In this document: positions 9,448 through 17,842 of the stretch, piece after piece
Position numbering within the stretch: position 1 is the first letter of the stretch
Layout of the letters: each line of letters opens with the position of its first letter
Assembly: GCF_000350485.1 (NCBI RefSeq)
Contig: NZ_AORV01000042.1
Span: 21,450 to 85,449, forward strand
DNA from: Ruminiclostridium cellobioparum subsp. termitidis CT1112
Lineage (GTDB): Bacteria > Bacillota > Clostridia > Acetivibrionales > DSM-1351
Direction of reading: 5' to 3'
Length of the DNA: 64,000 nt
Notes under the pieces: model-generated
Told to the model about the DNA's origin: nothing
Database searches by the model: none
What the model saw: only the letters and a program-made list of their open reading frames with translations
Program-made: the position numbers and the translations under genes

Positions 9448-10207
9448 ACTGTGTTCCTCCTGTTTGCAGCACTGTCATGGTATCGGCTATTTTCTTAAAC
9501 ATTTCCTCCTTGGTGGCGTTTGCACGGTATATCTGATTGAAGACACAGCCGTCCTTGATGAACAGAACTCTGCCGGCATGGCTTGCAGCCTGTATACTGT
9601 GGGTTACCATCAATATTGTCTGACCCTCTGCATTTATTTCCGAAAAAAGTCTTAGCAATCTGGCAGAAGCCTTGGAGTCAAGAGCACCGGTAGGTTCATC
9701 TGCCAGAACAATCTTGGGATTTGTTATCAGGGCCCTGGCTGCCGCTGCCCTCTGCTTCTCACCGCCCGATACCTCATATGGATATTTTTGCAGCAGCTGG
9801 TCAATTCCCAGCTTTTTGGCCAACGGTTCCAGTCTCCTGTGCATTTCATCATAGGAATGGCCCGATAAAACAAGGGGCAAAAAAATGTTATCCTGCAAGG
9901 AAAACGTATCCAATAGATTAAAATCCTGAAAAACAAAGCCCAGATTATCCCTTCGGAAAGCCGAAAGCTCACCTTGCTTTATTTTTGACAAATCCCTGCC
10001 GTCCAGCATGACCTGTCCGCTGGTGGCCTTATCAATAGAAGCCAGAATATTCAGAAGCGTTGTCTTGCCGGAGCCCGACTCTCCCATTATTGCCACATAT
10101 TCACCTTTCTCAACCGAGAAGGTGACACTGTCCAAAGCCTGTACCTTATTTCCTCCAAAGCGTGAAGTGTATATCTTCTTTACATTTTTAATTTCTAAAA
10201 GTGCCAT
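9440..10207 (-). CDS. BceA-type ABC transporter ATPase
   Basis: 255 residues. Walker A GESGSGKTT, Q-loop VFQDFNLLD, signature VSGGEKQRAAAARAL and Walker B IVLADEPTGALD are all present, the set expected of MacB/BceA-type ATPases. I start it at the ATG at 10207 (MALLEIKN) because GGAGGTTAAC lies immediately upstream; longer in-frame starts have no ribosome site. A BceR-type operator lies about 170 bases upstream, so it is probably drug-induced through the neighbouring two-component system. Confidence 0.93.
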   Translation of the reverse strand: MALLEIKNVKKIYTSRFGGNKVQALDSVTFSVEKGEYVAIMGESGSGKTTLLNILASIDKATSGQVMLDGRDLSKIKQGELSAFRRDNLGFVFQDFNLLDTFSLQDNIFLPLVLSGHSYDEMHRRLEPLAKKLGIDQLLQKYPYEVSGGEKQRAAAARALITNPKIVLADEPTGALDSKASARLLRLFSEINAEGQTILMVTHSIQAASHAGRVLFIKDGCVFNQIYRANATKEEMFKKIADTMTVLQTGGTQYE

Positions 10208-10374
10208 GTTAACCTCCATAAATCGTATTGTTGCTTTGAGCCGAACAGCGGCCATAATATTTCCGGAACTGGCCGTGTGCTTTTTCATTTGTCAATAAAA
10301 ATACCTTATGGATATATTATGGAATATTTAGAAATTGGCTGCCATAGACCTGACTTACATTTCCACGGTTAACC

Positions 10375-10388
10375 TTACATTTCTGTAA
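10375..10388. promoter_or_regulatory. BceR/YxdJ-type operator
   Basis: TTACA-TTTC-TGTAA is an exact match to the TNACA-N4-TGTAA motif described for regulators of Bce-type modules. It lies within a longer palindrome CCTTACATTTCTGTAAGG upstream of the ATPase gene. A second partial half-site (TTACATTTC) begins near 10355. Confidence 0.75.
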
Positions 10389-10405
10389 GGTATGTTTTTG
10401 TTCTC

Positions 10406-11419
10406 TTAAAAAGTCCTGACCGAGACATCTATGCAGGCTTTTGTACCCCTGCCCACCTCTGAAAAAACCTCTATTCTATGGGACAATTTGTCCAGGACCT
10501 GTTTGCATAAATAAAGACCAATTCCGGTAGATCTCTTGTCAAACCGTCCGTTATATCCTGTAAAGCCTTTTTCAAAAATCCTCGGCAAATCTTCAGACTT
10601 GATTCCAATGCCGGTATCCTGAATAACAAGCCATTCTTTATTATTGTTTTTTTCCAGACTTATTGTTATACCTCCGACTGGAGTATACTTGACAGCATTG
10701 GTAATAAGCTGTTCTATAACAAATAAAAGCCACTTTTCGTCGGTTATGACCTTACAGTCAAAGTCCATGATATCAATGGAAAGCCTACTGTTGATAAACA
10801 ATACGGCATTTCTTTTAACAGCCTGGTTGACAATATCCTTTAGCCGGTATTCCCTCAAAATCATATCGGAAGACATGCTTTCCAGCCTGAGATAATGCAT
10901 TACCATTTCTATATATTGTTCGATTTTAAACAATTCTTCCTGCAAGGCATAAGAACTTATCTCCTTCTCATCATTCTGGAGCATGAGCCTCATTGCCGCC
11001 AGAGGTGTTTTTATCTGATGGGCCCACAGCGAGTAATAATCCTTCATTTCCGACTCTTTGAGATTTGTATTGAACTGTAATTGCTGCATATCCTCATACA
11101 AGCCCCTGATAATCTCCTGATATTGTGTTTCCTTCCGGTCGGTTGCCTGAGGCAGCAGTTCAATCACATTTTCAAGATTTGAACACATTTCTTCAGTTTT
11201 TACTATCCTGTCAGCATACTCCGTAAAATCCCATACACTGATGCACAGACTTATAAAAATGGAGATATAGACACCGTAAAGTAGCTTGTCCAGATTTTCC
11301 AACTGATACAGTGCACATATGGCACCAAAAATGAGCTGGTACAGAAGAAACATCAAGATTACTTTTCGCCTGTCCCTGACATATTGCAGTAACATTCCTA
11401 AAGAGTGCCTGTCCCTCAT
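10406..11419 (-). CDS. BceS-type intramembrane-sensing histidine kinase
   Basis: 337 residues. Two closely spaced hydrophobic segments (about 20-40 and 46-64) have almost no extracytoplasmic loop, as in kinases that sense through their transporter. The dimerisation motif YYSLWAHQIKTPLAAMRL has H134; the ATPase domain has the N-box (QLITNAVKYTP) and G boxes (DTGIG, KRSTGIGLYLCK). The start ATG at 11419 has GGAGGTTAAT upstream; an ATG 59 codons earlier lies in a structured region and has no ribosome site. It is separated from its regulator gene by 192 bases with several hairpins. Confidence 0.92.
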   Translation of the reverse strand: MRDRHSLGMLLQYVRDRRKVILMFLLYQLIFGAICALYQLENLDKLLYGVYISIFISLCISVWDFTEYADRIVKTEEMCSNLENVIELLPQATDRKETQYQEIIRGLYEDMQQLQFNTNLKESEMKDYYSLWAHQIKTPLAAMRLMLQNDEKEISSYALQEELFKIEQYIEMVMHYLRLESMSSDMILREYRLKDIVNQAVKRNAVLFINSRLSIDIMDFDCKVITDEKWLLFVIEQLITNAVKYTPVGGITISLEKNNNKEWLVIQDTGIGIKSEDLPRIFEKGFTGYNGRFDKRSTGIGLYLCKQVLDKLSHRIEVFSEVGRGTKACIDVSVRTF

Positions 11420-11611
11420 ATTAACCTCCATGAGCCACATTCGTGGCCACAAAATGTTATGCAAGTATTTATCCTTTATCGCAATGTGGCGAATAAAGGA
11501 GGTTAATTGGCCATGTGCGCTTTCAAAGTATTGGTAAATACTTTGAATATTTCGCACGGCCATAAATTCACAGGTTAGTTTGGAAGGCGAACGCAAGTGA
11601 AGTCTTTCAAG
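11420..11611 (-). promoter_or_regulatory. Highly structured spacer between regulator and kinase genes
   Basis: At least three inverted repeats are packed here: GGTTAG/CTAACC (11573-11578 with 11612-11617, overlapping the regulator stop); GGCC..GTGCG/CGCACGGCC enclosing CAAAGTATT/AATACTTTG (11509-11561); and TTAACCTCC (minus strand 11506-11498) against the kinase ribosome site GGAGGTTAA (11429-11421). The last pairing would hide the kinase ribosome site. This could be an attenuator tuning kinase level, or a small inserted element. No T-run marks a terminator. Confidence 0.5.
11488..11506. repeat. 19-bp repeat, copy 1 (anti-Shine-Dalgarno element)
   Basis: GGCGAATAAAGGAGGTTAA, identical to a second copy at 45683-45701. 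In both places its minus-strand TTAACCTCC is exactly complementary to the ribosome site GGAGGTTAA of the next minus-strand gene. Confidence 0.7.
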
Positions 11612-12286
11612 CTAACCACCTATAATATATCCCAGACCTTTTTTAGTCTGTATAAAATTTTCAATGGAAGCGTCCTCCAATTTTTTGCGCAATCTGGTCA
11701 TGTTTACCGTAAGTGTGTTGTCATCCACAAAGCAATCATTATCCCACAGGCGCTTCATAATTTGCTCCCGACTCACTATCCTTCCAATATTTTCATAGAG
11801 CAGCTGTATGATCCTCTGCTCATTCTTGGTAAGCTCCAGCTTTTGATCACGGTATATCAGAGTCCCGTCCATAGAATTGAACAAAACGCCATTATGCTCC
11901 TGGTAAGCCGTCTGTTCATTGTAAGCATAAGTTCTTCTTAATATTGCCTGGACCTTGGCTGTAAGCACCTCAAAATCAAAGGGCTTTGAAATAAAGTCAT
12001 CTCCCCCCATATTTACAGCCATTACGATATTCATATTATCACCGGCGGAGGAAATAAAAATCACAGGGATCTTGGATAGCTTTCTGATCTCGGTACACCA
12101 GTAAAAACCGTTATAAAATGGGAGGGATATATCCATCAATACCAACTGGGGATCAAACTTTATAAATTCTCCCACAACATTGTTGAAATCACCGACACGA
12201 TGCACGTCATAGCCCCACCTTTGCAGATGCTTTTTGATCTCTGCCGAAATTACACCGTCATCTTCAACAAGAAAAATTTTATACAT
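11612..12286 (-). CDS. BceR-type response regulator (OmpR family)
   Basis: 224 residues. Receiver domain 1-115 with acidic residues E8/D9/D10 and phospho-acceptor D52 (LVLMDISLP), then a winged-helix output domain (about 128-222; ELTKNEQRIIQLL, DDNTLTVNMTRLRKKL). First gene of the Bce-type module; expected to bind the TNACA-N4-TGTAA site upstream of the ATPase gene. AAGGAAG precedes the ATG. Upstream of it is a 233-bp palindrome and then the ftsZ terminator, so the module has its own transcription unit. Confidence 0.92.
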   Translation of the reverse strand: MYKIFLVEDDGVISAEIKKHLQRWGYDVHRVGDFNNVVGEFIKFDPQLVLMDISLPFYNGFYWCTEIRKLSKIPVIFISSAGDNMNIVMAVNMGGDDFISKPFDFEVLTAKVQAILRRTYAYNEQTAYQEHNGVLFNSMDGTLIYRDQKLELTKNEQRIIQLLYENIGRIVSREQIMKRLWDNDCFVDDNTLTVNMTRLRKKLEDASIENFIQTKKGLGYIIGG

Positions 12287-12435
12287 GGTACACTTCCTTT
12301 GAAAATTTATTCAAACTCTATAATCAGCATAAACTTGCAACTGCAAAGCTGTGTAACAATTTTACAAGTTAACTTAACGTGTTGTGCTAGTTATTTTAAT
12401 TTTTGCTTTACCTTTTTAATTTTTTTATATCAAAT

Positions 12436-12668
12436 GGTAACTTCCGTACTAACTTCATGAAATAAGGATGCCCCCAAAACAATTACGAAAATTGTATCGC
12501 CTCATTTAAAGCGGTTTTGCCGTCGCTCAAACTCGACCTCCTGTCTTGATTTGAAGCTCAAAGCAACGTCCTGTTGCTTTGCCGGCAAAACCACTTTACC
12601 TTCGTCGACAATTTACCGCAATTGTTTTTAACTGTGCATCTTATTTCATGAAGTTGTACTCACGTACC
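12436..12668. repeat. 233-bp near-perfect palindrome, MITE-like
   Basis: The two halves of this gene-free stretch are complementary in nested blocks: GTAC..AACTTCATGAAATAAG with CTTATTTCATGAAGTT.GTAC; AAAACAATT with AATTGTTTT; AAATTGT with ACAATTT; AAAGCGGTTTTGCCG with CGGCAAAACCACTTT; and a central CAAAGCAAC/GTTGCTTTG hairpin. Outer GGTA/TACC ends extend it. It has no coding potential. Size and symmetry fit a non-autonomous transposable element or a very long RNA hairpin. It sits between ftsZ and the Bce-type module. Confidence 0.65.
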
Positions 12669-12737
12669 AGTTGATTCTGATTAAATCTATCTGTAAAGCA
12701 AAACAAAATTTTAATTAGCACAACGGGTCAACTTATT

Positions 12738-12784
12738 AAAAAGGAAGTGCACATTCCACTTTAACAGTAGTCTGCGGCACTTCC
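12738..12784 (-). terminator. ftsZ terminator
   Basis: On the minus strand GGAAGTGC and GCACTTCC form an 8-bp stem with a 26-base loop, followed by TTTTTAATAAG. It lies about 30 bases after the ftsZ stop, ending the cell-division transcript before the Bce-type module. Confidence 0.65.
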
Positions 12785-12814
12785 CAGATATTTTACCATA
12801 TTCTTAATATTCCA

Positions 12815-13948
12815 TTATTTAAATCTGTTCCTTCTCAGGAAGGTTGGTATGTCCAGCTCGTTATCAGAAGAAACTGCATTGGCATTATTCTTTTCAGCAG
12901 TTGCTGCTGCGTAGCTGCTGCTGTCATGAGCCGGAACAGCCGTCGATACCTGCTTTGGCTTTTCAGCAGGTTTGTCAAATTTCTTTAGAACCGGACTGTT
13001 CTCAAAACCTGTGGCTATAACCGTTATCATCAATTCATCCTTAAGGTTGTCGTCAATAACAGCTCCAAATATGATATTTGCTTCGGGATCTGCCGACTTC
13101 TGAACAAGCTCTGCTGCCGTGTTAACTTCAAACAAACCCAGATCGGGACCACCGGTAATATTCACCAGTACTCTTCTTGCCCCTTCGATTGAAGTTTCCA
13201 GCAGAGGACTCTGAATTGCCTGTCTTGCCGCTTCTTCTGCCCTGCTTTCACCATTGGCTCTTCCTATACCCATATGGGCAAGGCCGGAACTCAGCATTAT
13301 AGTCTTAACATCTGCAAAGTCAAGATTTACCAAGCCAGGTACGGCTATCAAATCGGATATACCCTGAACACCCTGTCGAAGCACATCATCAGCCATTCTA
13401 AAAGCTTCCACCATAGTAGTGCGCTTTTCCACAACCTGAAGCAATCTGTCATTTGGAATGGTGACAAGTGAATCCACTGAATTTTTAAGGTTCTCTATTC
13501 CTCTTTCAGCATGCTGCATACGCGTTCTGCTTTCAAACATAAAGGGTTTTGTAACAACCGCTACTGTCAGAATTCCCATTTCCCTGGCCAGCTGTGCTAC
13601 CACGGGAGCAGCACCCGTACCGGTTCCGCCGCCCATACCTGCGGTTACAAATACCATGTCTGCACCTTTTATTGCCTGGGCGATTTCATCTCTGCTTTCA
13701 TTTGCCGCCTTTTCTCCGATATCGGGATTAGCACCTGCTCCAAGACCCTTTGTAAGCTTGTCTCCAATTTGAATCTTGGTGTTTGCCTTGGATAAAAACA
13801 AAGCCTGTTTATCTGTATTTATAGCTATAAAATCCACACCTCTAAGTCCTGCATCAATCATCCTGTTAACGGCATTGTTTCCTCCTCCGCCGCATCCTAC
13901 TACCTTTATCTGGGCAAAATGATCCATATCAATCTCGAAATCTAGCAA
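12815..13948 (-). CDS. ftsZ: Cell division protein FtsZ
   Basis: 377 residues; the tubulin-like GTPase that forms the Z ring. Visible: [16 protein letters not shown] near the N-terminus, the tubulin signature GGGTGTG about residue 107, the T7 loop [11 protein letters not shown], a variable linker (about 325-365), and the C-terminal binding peptide [12 protein letters not shown] that recruits FtsA and others. The start codon is TTG, with AAAGGGGGA eight bases upstream. It has its own candidate σA promoter after ftsA. In many clostridia spoIIGA follows directly; here a Bce-type module intervenes. Confidence 0.97.
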   Translation of the reverse strand: MLDFEIDMDHFAQIKVVGCGGGGNNAVNRMIDAGLRGVDFIAINTDKQALFLSKANTKIQIGDKLTKGLGAGANPDIGEKAANESRDEIAQAIKGADMVFVTAGMGGGTGTGAAPVVAQLAREMGILTVAVVTKPFMFESRTRMQHAERGIENLKNSVDSLVTIPNDRLLQVVEKRTTMVEAFRMADDVLRQGVQGISDLIAVPGLVNLDFADVKTIMLSSGLAHMGIGRANGESRAEEAARQAIQSPLLETSIEGARRVLVNITGGPDLGLFEVNTAAELVQKSADPEANIIFGAVIDDNLKDELMITVIATGFENSPVLKKFDKPAEKPKQVSTAVPAHDSSSYAAATAEKNNANAVSSDNELDIPTFLRRNRFK

Positions 13949-14051
13949 AGTAAATCCCCCTTTAGCATTGGTAAATTAGACTTGAATTGCCTACCTGTGT
14001 ATATTGATTAAATGGTTAATAATCCAAAAAAGTTATAAAAAGCACATAATA

Positions 14052-14080
14052 ATAATATAGTAAAAATGTAATTTAGGCAA
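14052..14080 (-). promoter_or_regulatory. Candidate σA promoter of ftsZ
   Basis: Minus strand TTGCCT (14080-14075), 17 bases, TATTAT (14057-14052). The -35 lies inside a perfect inverted repeat TTAGGCAA/TTGCCTAA (14073-14080 with 14093-14100) directly at the ftsA stop, which may be a terminator or an operator. Confidence 0.5.
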
Positions 14081-14096
14081 GTTTTGTTTATATTGC

Positions 14097-15332
14097 CTAA
14101 TAAAAAAAATCTTTCAAAGCACTGATAACCTTCTTGAGAAAGGTTCGTTCCCTGACCTTTTTATTGGCTTTGGGAATACTCTTTATACTGATGGTGCTTG
14201 CTTCCTTGTCCTGCCGGGCTATATACTTCACCATCCCTGCTGCAGTACAGTAATCAAGTGTGGGTATGTTTTTCACTTTTGGAGCGGCAACCCTGACAGG
14301 GATGTCAAAAATGTCATATGCTATCTGCATGGCACCATCCAGGGTGGATATCCCGTTTCCCGAAAGTACAACTCCCGCACCATAGCTGCCGGGGCAATTT
14401 GTATAGACAAGGTCTTTGCAGAGGCTGAATATTTCATATACTCTTGCCTCTATAACTTCTATCGCATCGGAAACCTTTATATTTTTCTTGAAACTCTCGC
14501 TCAGATCATTAACAGATATTTCCTGGTCATTTTTGATAAGTGTGGTCAATGCCAGTTGGAATTGTCTTTTGATTTTTTCAGATTCGGCATAAGTCATTTT
14601 CAGCGCTATCGATAAATCATTTGTGATATGATCCCCGCCTACAGGAAGGCATCTGTTCATCACAAGCTTTTCATCCTTATACACACTGATCTCGGTGGTC
14701 CCCCCGCCAATATCAATGAGTATGACGCCCATATCTTTTTCATCAGGGAGCAGAATGCATTCTCCCGCGGCAAAACCTTCGGCAATGAGTCCGTCCACCT
14801 TGATTCCCGCTTTTTCCATACTTCTGACAATGTTCTGTATGGAAATAATTTTCCCAACCACGACGTCAAAATCCCCTTCAAGCTTGGTTCCCTTCATTCC
14901 CACAGGATCGTTTATCCCATCATAACCGTCGACAATAAACTGTCTGGGAACCACATCGATTATCTCACTGTCATCAGGTATTGAAATGGTTCCGGCCGCA
15001 TAAAGCAGCTTTTCCACATCATGCCTGGAGATTTCCCTGGAATCGCTGGCTATATTCGTATATGTCTTATGATTGATGATATCAACATGCAGACCGGAGA
15101 TGTTGACGTAGGCTGAACCAACCTTCAATTCTGCCTGGGCTTCCGCTTTTTTTACAGAACTTTGTATTGAATTGGAGGTAGCTTCAATGTCAACAATTAT
15201 TCCTTTTTTTATACCCGAACAGCTTTCAATACCTTTGCCTAAAATTTCAACTTCACCTGTATTATTGGTTTTTCCAATTACGGTGCTTACTTTTGAAGTT
15301 CCTATATCCACTCCTACAATAACATCAGACAC
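14097..15332 (-). CDS. ftsA: Cell division protein FtsA
   Basis: 411 residues, actin-fold ATPase that tethers FtsZ to the membrane. Phosphate-1 motif VGVDIGTSKVSTVIG at the N-terminus, SHS2 (1C) domain about 85-165, phosphate-2 motif ILIDIGGGTTEISVY, adenosine motif VVLSGNGISTLDG, and a C-terminal amphipathic helix (RTFLKKVISALKDFFY) for membrane attachment. Between the small basic protein gene and ftsZ, the expected division-cluster order. Confidence 0.95.
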   Translation of the reverse strand: MSDVIVGVDIGTSKVSTVIGKTNNTGEVEILGKGIESCSGIKKGIIVDIEATSNSIQSSVKKAEAQAELKVGSAYVNISGLHVDIINHKTYTNIASDSREISRHDVEKLLYAAGTISIPDDSEIIDVVPRQFIVDGYDGINDPVGMKGTKLEGDFDVVVGKIISIQNIVRSMEKAGIKVDGLIAEGFAAGECILLPDEKDMGVILIDIGGGTTEISVYKDEKLVMNRCLPVGGDHITNDLSIALKMTYAESEKIKRQFQLALTTLIKNDQEISVNDLSESFKKNIKVSDAIEVIEARVYEIFSLCKDLVYTNCPGSYGAGVVLSGNGISTLDGAMQIAYDIFDIPVRVAAPKVKNIPTLDYCTAAGMVKYIARQDKEASTISIKSIPKANKKVRERTFLKKVISALKDFFY

Positions 15333-15378
15333 GAAACTGCCCCCCTAATTTATGCATCAAAAATGCCTCGAAATGCGC

Positions 15379-15741
15379 TTAAAGATCCTCTTTTACTATA
15401 TTATCTTTTTTGAGAAATTTATTCAATAGATATCTTCTAATTAAAGCAAAGTTTAAAAAGAGCCTGTTTCCAAATGCAAATATTGCGGCAAGATATATCT
15501 GAATTCCCAGTTTGTCTCCAATATATGCCAGACCTGCGGCCAGCAAAGCATTTCCAAAAAATCCGGATAAAAATATTCTCATTTCGAATTTTTTGTTTAT
15601 GGTGGCAACTATTCCCCCGAATACCGAGTCCATGGCGGCCAGAATTGCAACAGCCACATATGTAAAGTATTGGGACGGAATGGTAATTGGAATGAACAGT
15701 CCAATAAGTATTCCTAAAATTAATCCTAATATTGGTATCAT
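15379..15741 (-). CDS. sbp: Small basic protein Sbp (DUF1290)
   Basis: 120 residues with three or four hydrophobic segments (about 1-22, 25-45, 55-78, 80-102) and a basic tail. The N-terminus MIPILGLILGILIGLFIP is typical of the DUF1290 family, almost always found beside divIB and ftsA/ftsZ in Firmicutes. Its biochemical role is unknown. GGAGTAAAATGCT precedes the chosen ATG; an out-of-frame ATG lies between. Confidence 0.85.
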   Translation of the reverse strand: MIPILGLILGILIGLFIPITIPSQYFTYVAVAILAAMDSVFGGIVATINKKFEMRIFLSGFFGNALLAAGLAYIGDKLGIQIYLAAIFAFGNRLFLNFALIRRYLLNKFLKKDNIVKEDL

Positions 15742-15837
15742 AGCATTTTACTCCTTTTCTCTCTTGTTGTCTGTTAAATATTTTTAGATTGGCATTAGCT
15801 TTACTTGATTATATGTATAATTCCGCCTGTAAAACCA

Positions 15838-16677
15838 TTACTCTCCCGGTACAAAGTACGGGTTGCTCCCCTTTGTAAAATCCAGAGTACCTTTTTGCGT
15901 TTCATTGATATTATTAACAAATAAATGTCTAAAAACACTTATCTGATAATCCGTATACTCCAAATCTCCAAATTTGGCGGTAACTCTTTTGTCAAACTGG
16001 ACAGACATATATGGTACATCGGACAAATCAACCGAAGTAATTTTTTTATATAATTTTAATTTTTCATCCTTATCACTTTTTGCAATAAGATCGCAAAAGC
16101 TTATCAGATCTATTAAGGGATTCTCTCCTTTAAATTTTATAGCCTGTCCCAATTTATAGCTATCCACCGAAATACCTATTATTTTAAAATAATCCTTCAA
16201 TTTCGGAGATTTGCTGTCAAGGAGCTCCAGCACATAACCATCCTTGTCAATAAGGAGATTTGTCCCTCCATTATCAAGAACTGCAAACGGCGTTCTTTCC
16301 TGCACCTTTATTTTAATTGATTTTGGTAAGGCCGGCCTTATGCTCACAGACTTAACATACGGCATAGAATTCAATACTTCCTGTTCCAGTTCGCTAAAGC
16401 TTAAAGTCAGCAGATTCTTTGGTTTTTCTCCCAGCATGTTGAATACATTTTTCCCGGGAACAAGGCCGGTACTTAGAATCAATTCATTTGCTGAATATTT
16501 TTTATTGCCTGCTGTTTCTATTTTATCGACGATAAAAAACGATGATCTGGCAAATATGATTATCCCCGCAGCAATCAGAACAAATAGGAAAAACCGCCGG
16601 ATTCTTCTCATTCTTCTGCGCACTTTTTTACTTACTTTCTTTTTCTTTACATTTGAAGCTGGTGGTGTTTTTTTCAT
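15838..16677 (-). CDS. divIB: Cell division protein DivIB/FtsQ
   Basis: 279 residues: a very basic cytoplasmic tail (about 1-30), one membrane segment (about 30-47), a POTRA/FtsQ domain starting FFIVDKIETAGNKKYSANELI, then the DivIB C-terminal region. It acts with DivIC and FtsL in septal wall synthesis. The start ATG is 3 bases after the murA stop, and its AAGGA ribosome site lies in the last murA codons, so translation is coupled to the truncated murA 3' part. Transcription in the present arrangement must come from within the inserted segment (see promoter at 17633). Confidence 0.9.
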   Translation of the reverse strand: MKKTPPASNVKKKKVSKKVRRRMRRIRRFFLFVLIAAGIIIFARSSFFIVDKIETAGNKKYSANELILSTGLVPGKNVFNMLGEKPKNLLTLSFSELEQEVLNSMPYVKSVSIRPALPKSIKIKVQERTPFAVLDNGGTNLLIDKDGYVLELLDSKSPKLKDYFKIIGISVDSYKLGQAIKFKGENPLIDLISFCDLIAKSDKDEKLKLYKKITSVDLSDVPYMSVQFDKRVTAKFGDLEYTDYQISVFRHLFVNNINETQKGTLDFTKGSNPYFVPGE

Positions 16678-16680
16678 TTG

Positions 16681-17603
16681 TTAATTCCTTAATATATCTG
16701 CTCCTAATGAAGCCAGTTTTTCTTCCACTTTGTAATAGCCCCTGTCAATATGATCCAGACCGGATACAAAAGTTTCTCCGTTTGCAGCAAGGCCTGCCAG
16801 TATCAATGCGGCTCCGCCCCGCAGATCCCTTGCCGCCACCTGGGCCCCGTTCAGCCTGCCGACTCCCTTTATAACAGCCATACGGCCATCTATTCTTATA
16901 TTTGCTCCCATCTTTAAAAGCTCATCCACATGCTTATATCTACTCTCAAATATGGTTTCTATTATTATGCTCGTGCCTTTGCACAAGGTGAGCAAAGCCA
17001 TTATCTGAGCCTGCATATCTGTAGGAAAACCGGGATATGGTAAAGTCCTGATAACTTCAACCGATTCCAGCTTTGACCCTGAAACAATTTGAATATCGTT
17101 TCTTTTAATATTGATCTGACAGCCAATATCCCGTAAAACCGACGCTATTGAAATAATGTGTTCGGGGATAATATCCTTGATAACAACATTTCCGCCTGTA
17201 ATTGCCGAAGCAACCATATATGTACCAGTAATGATCCTGTCAGGAATTACGTTGTATTCTACATTATTAAATTTCTTCTCGAAGCCCCTGATCCGTATGA
17301 CACTTGAACCTGCTCCGGTTACCCTGGCGCCTATCTTTTGCAGGAAGTTCTGCAGATCAACTATTTCGGGTTCTTTGGCAGCATTTCTGATAATTGTATC
17401 CCCCCGTGCATAAACAGCTGCTATCATGGCATTTTCAGTAGCGCCTACACTGGGATAATCCAGATATATGTCACAGCCAATGAGTCCGTCAGTTTCACAG
17501 GTGATATATCCGCCATTGGCGTCATTGATTTTGGCTCCCAGACTTCTTAAAGCTTTTAAATGGAGATCTATTGGCCTGGGGCCTATTTCACAACCACCCG
17601 GAT
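16681..17603 (-). pseudogene. murA: murA, C-terminal part (codons 113-418)
   Basis: UDP-N-acetylglucosamine 1-carboxyvinyltransferase, first committed step of peptidoglycan synthesis. The reading frame is open from PGGCEIGPRPIDLHLKALR through LDYPSVGATENA to the family-typical end (DLRGGAALILAGLAANGE, DHIDRGYYKVEEKL). It includes the catalytic Cys and the RPID arginine but lacks the first 112 residues. These are at 28709-29080 on the same strand, beyond an 11.1-kb segment. Upstream of the 15-bp junction the frame continues into unrelated codons (NARRLTH) with no good start; the first in-frame ATG is at 17427, too late for activity. By itself it cannot encode a working enzyme. Confidence 0.93.
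17589..17603. repeat. 15-bp direct repeat, left copy, at the murA break
   Basis: CACAACCACCCGGAT, identical and in the same orientation as 28732-28746. On the minus strand it reads ATCCGGGTGGTTGTG and encodes (Y/H)PGGC(E/V), the MurA active-site loop. The identity ends exactly at these 15 bases on both sides. It looks like an attachment-site core. Confidence 0.9.
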
Positions 17604-17632
17604 GTGTTAATCTACGGGCATTTACCAGGATA

Positions 17633-17662
17633 ATTATATCATAAAAATGTATTGCCCATCAA
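17633..17662 (-). promoter_or_regulatory. Candidate σA promoter reading out into murA-C/divIB/ftsA
   Basis: Minus strand TTGATG (17662-17657), 18 bases, TATAAT (17638-17633), 30 bases before the murA junction. In the interrupted state it could supply transcription to divIB, sbp and ftsA. Confidence 0.5.
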
Positions 17663-17842
17663 ATAAGATGTTAATAAATCTGTTAATAATAAGTATATAG
17701 GTAATTTAGTTTATTTTATTTAGTAATATTGTATTAATGTTTTGTATATTGCGGTATGGTGTTATAATGTTTTATATTAATATACTATGAGGCATCTGCC
17801 AATAAATTGTATTATTATGGTATTAAACGATTAGGAGCATTT

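Noticed and set aside
12446..12659. Long palindrome as a bidirectional terminator
   Set aside because: It is over 200 bases, has no T-runs at its ends, and ftsZ already has a separate terminator at 12738-12784.
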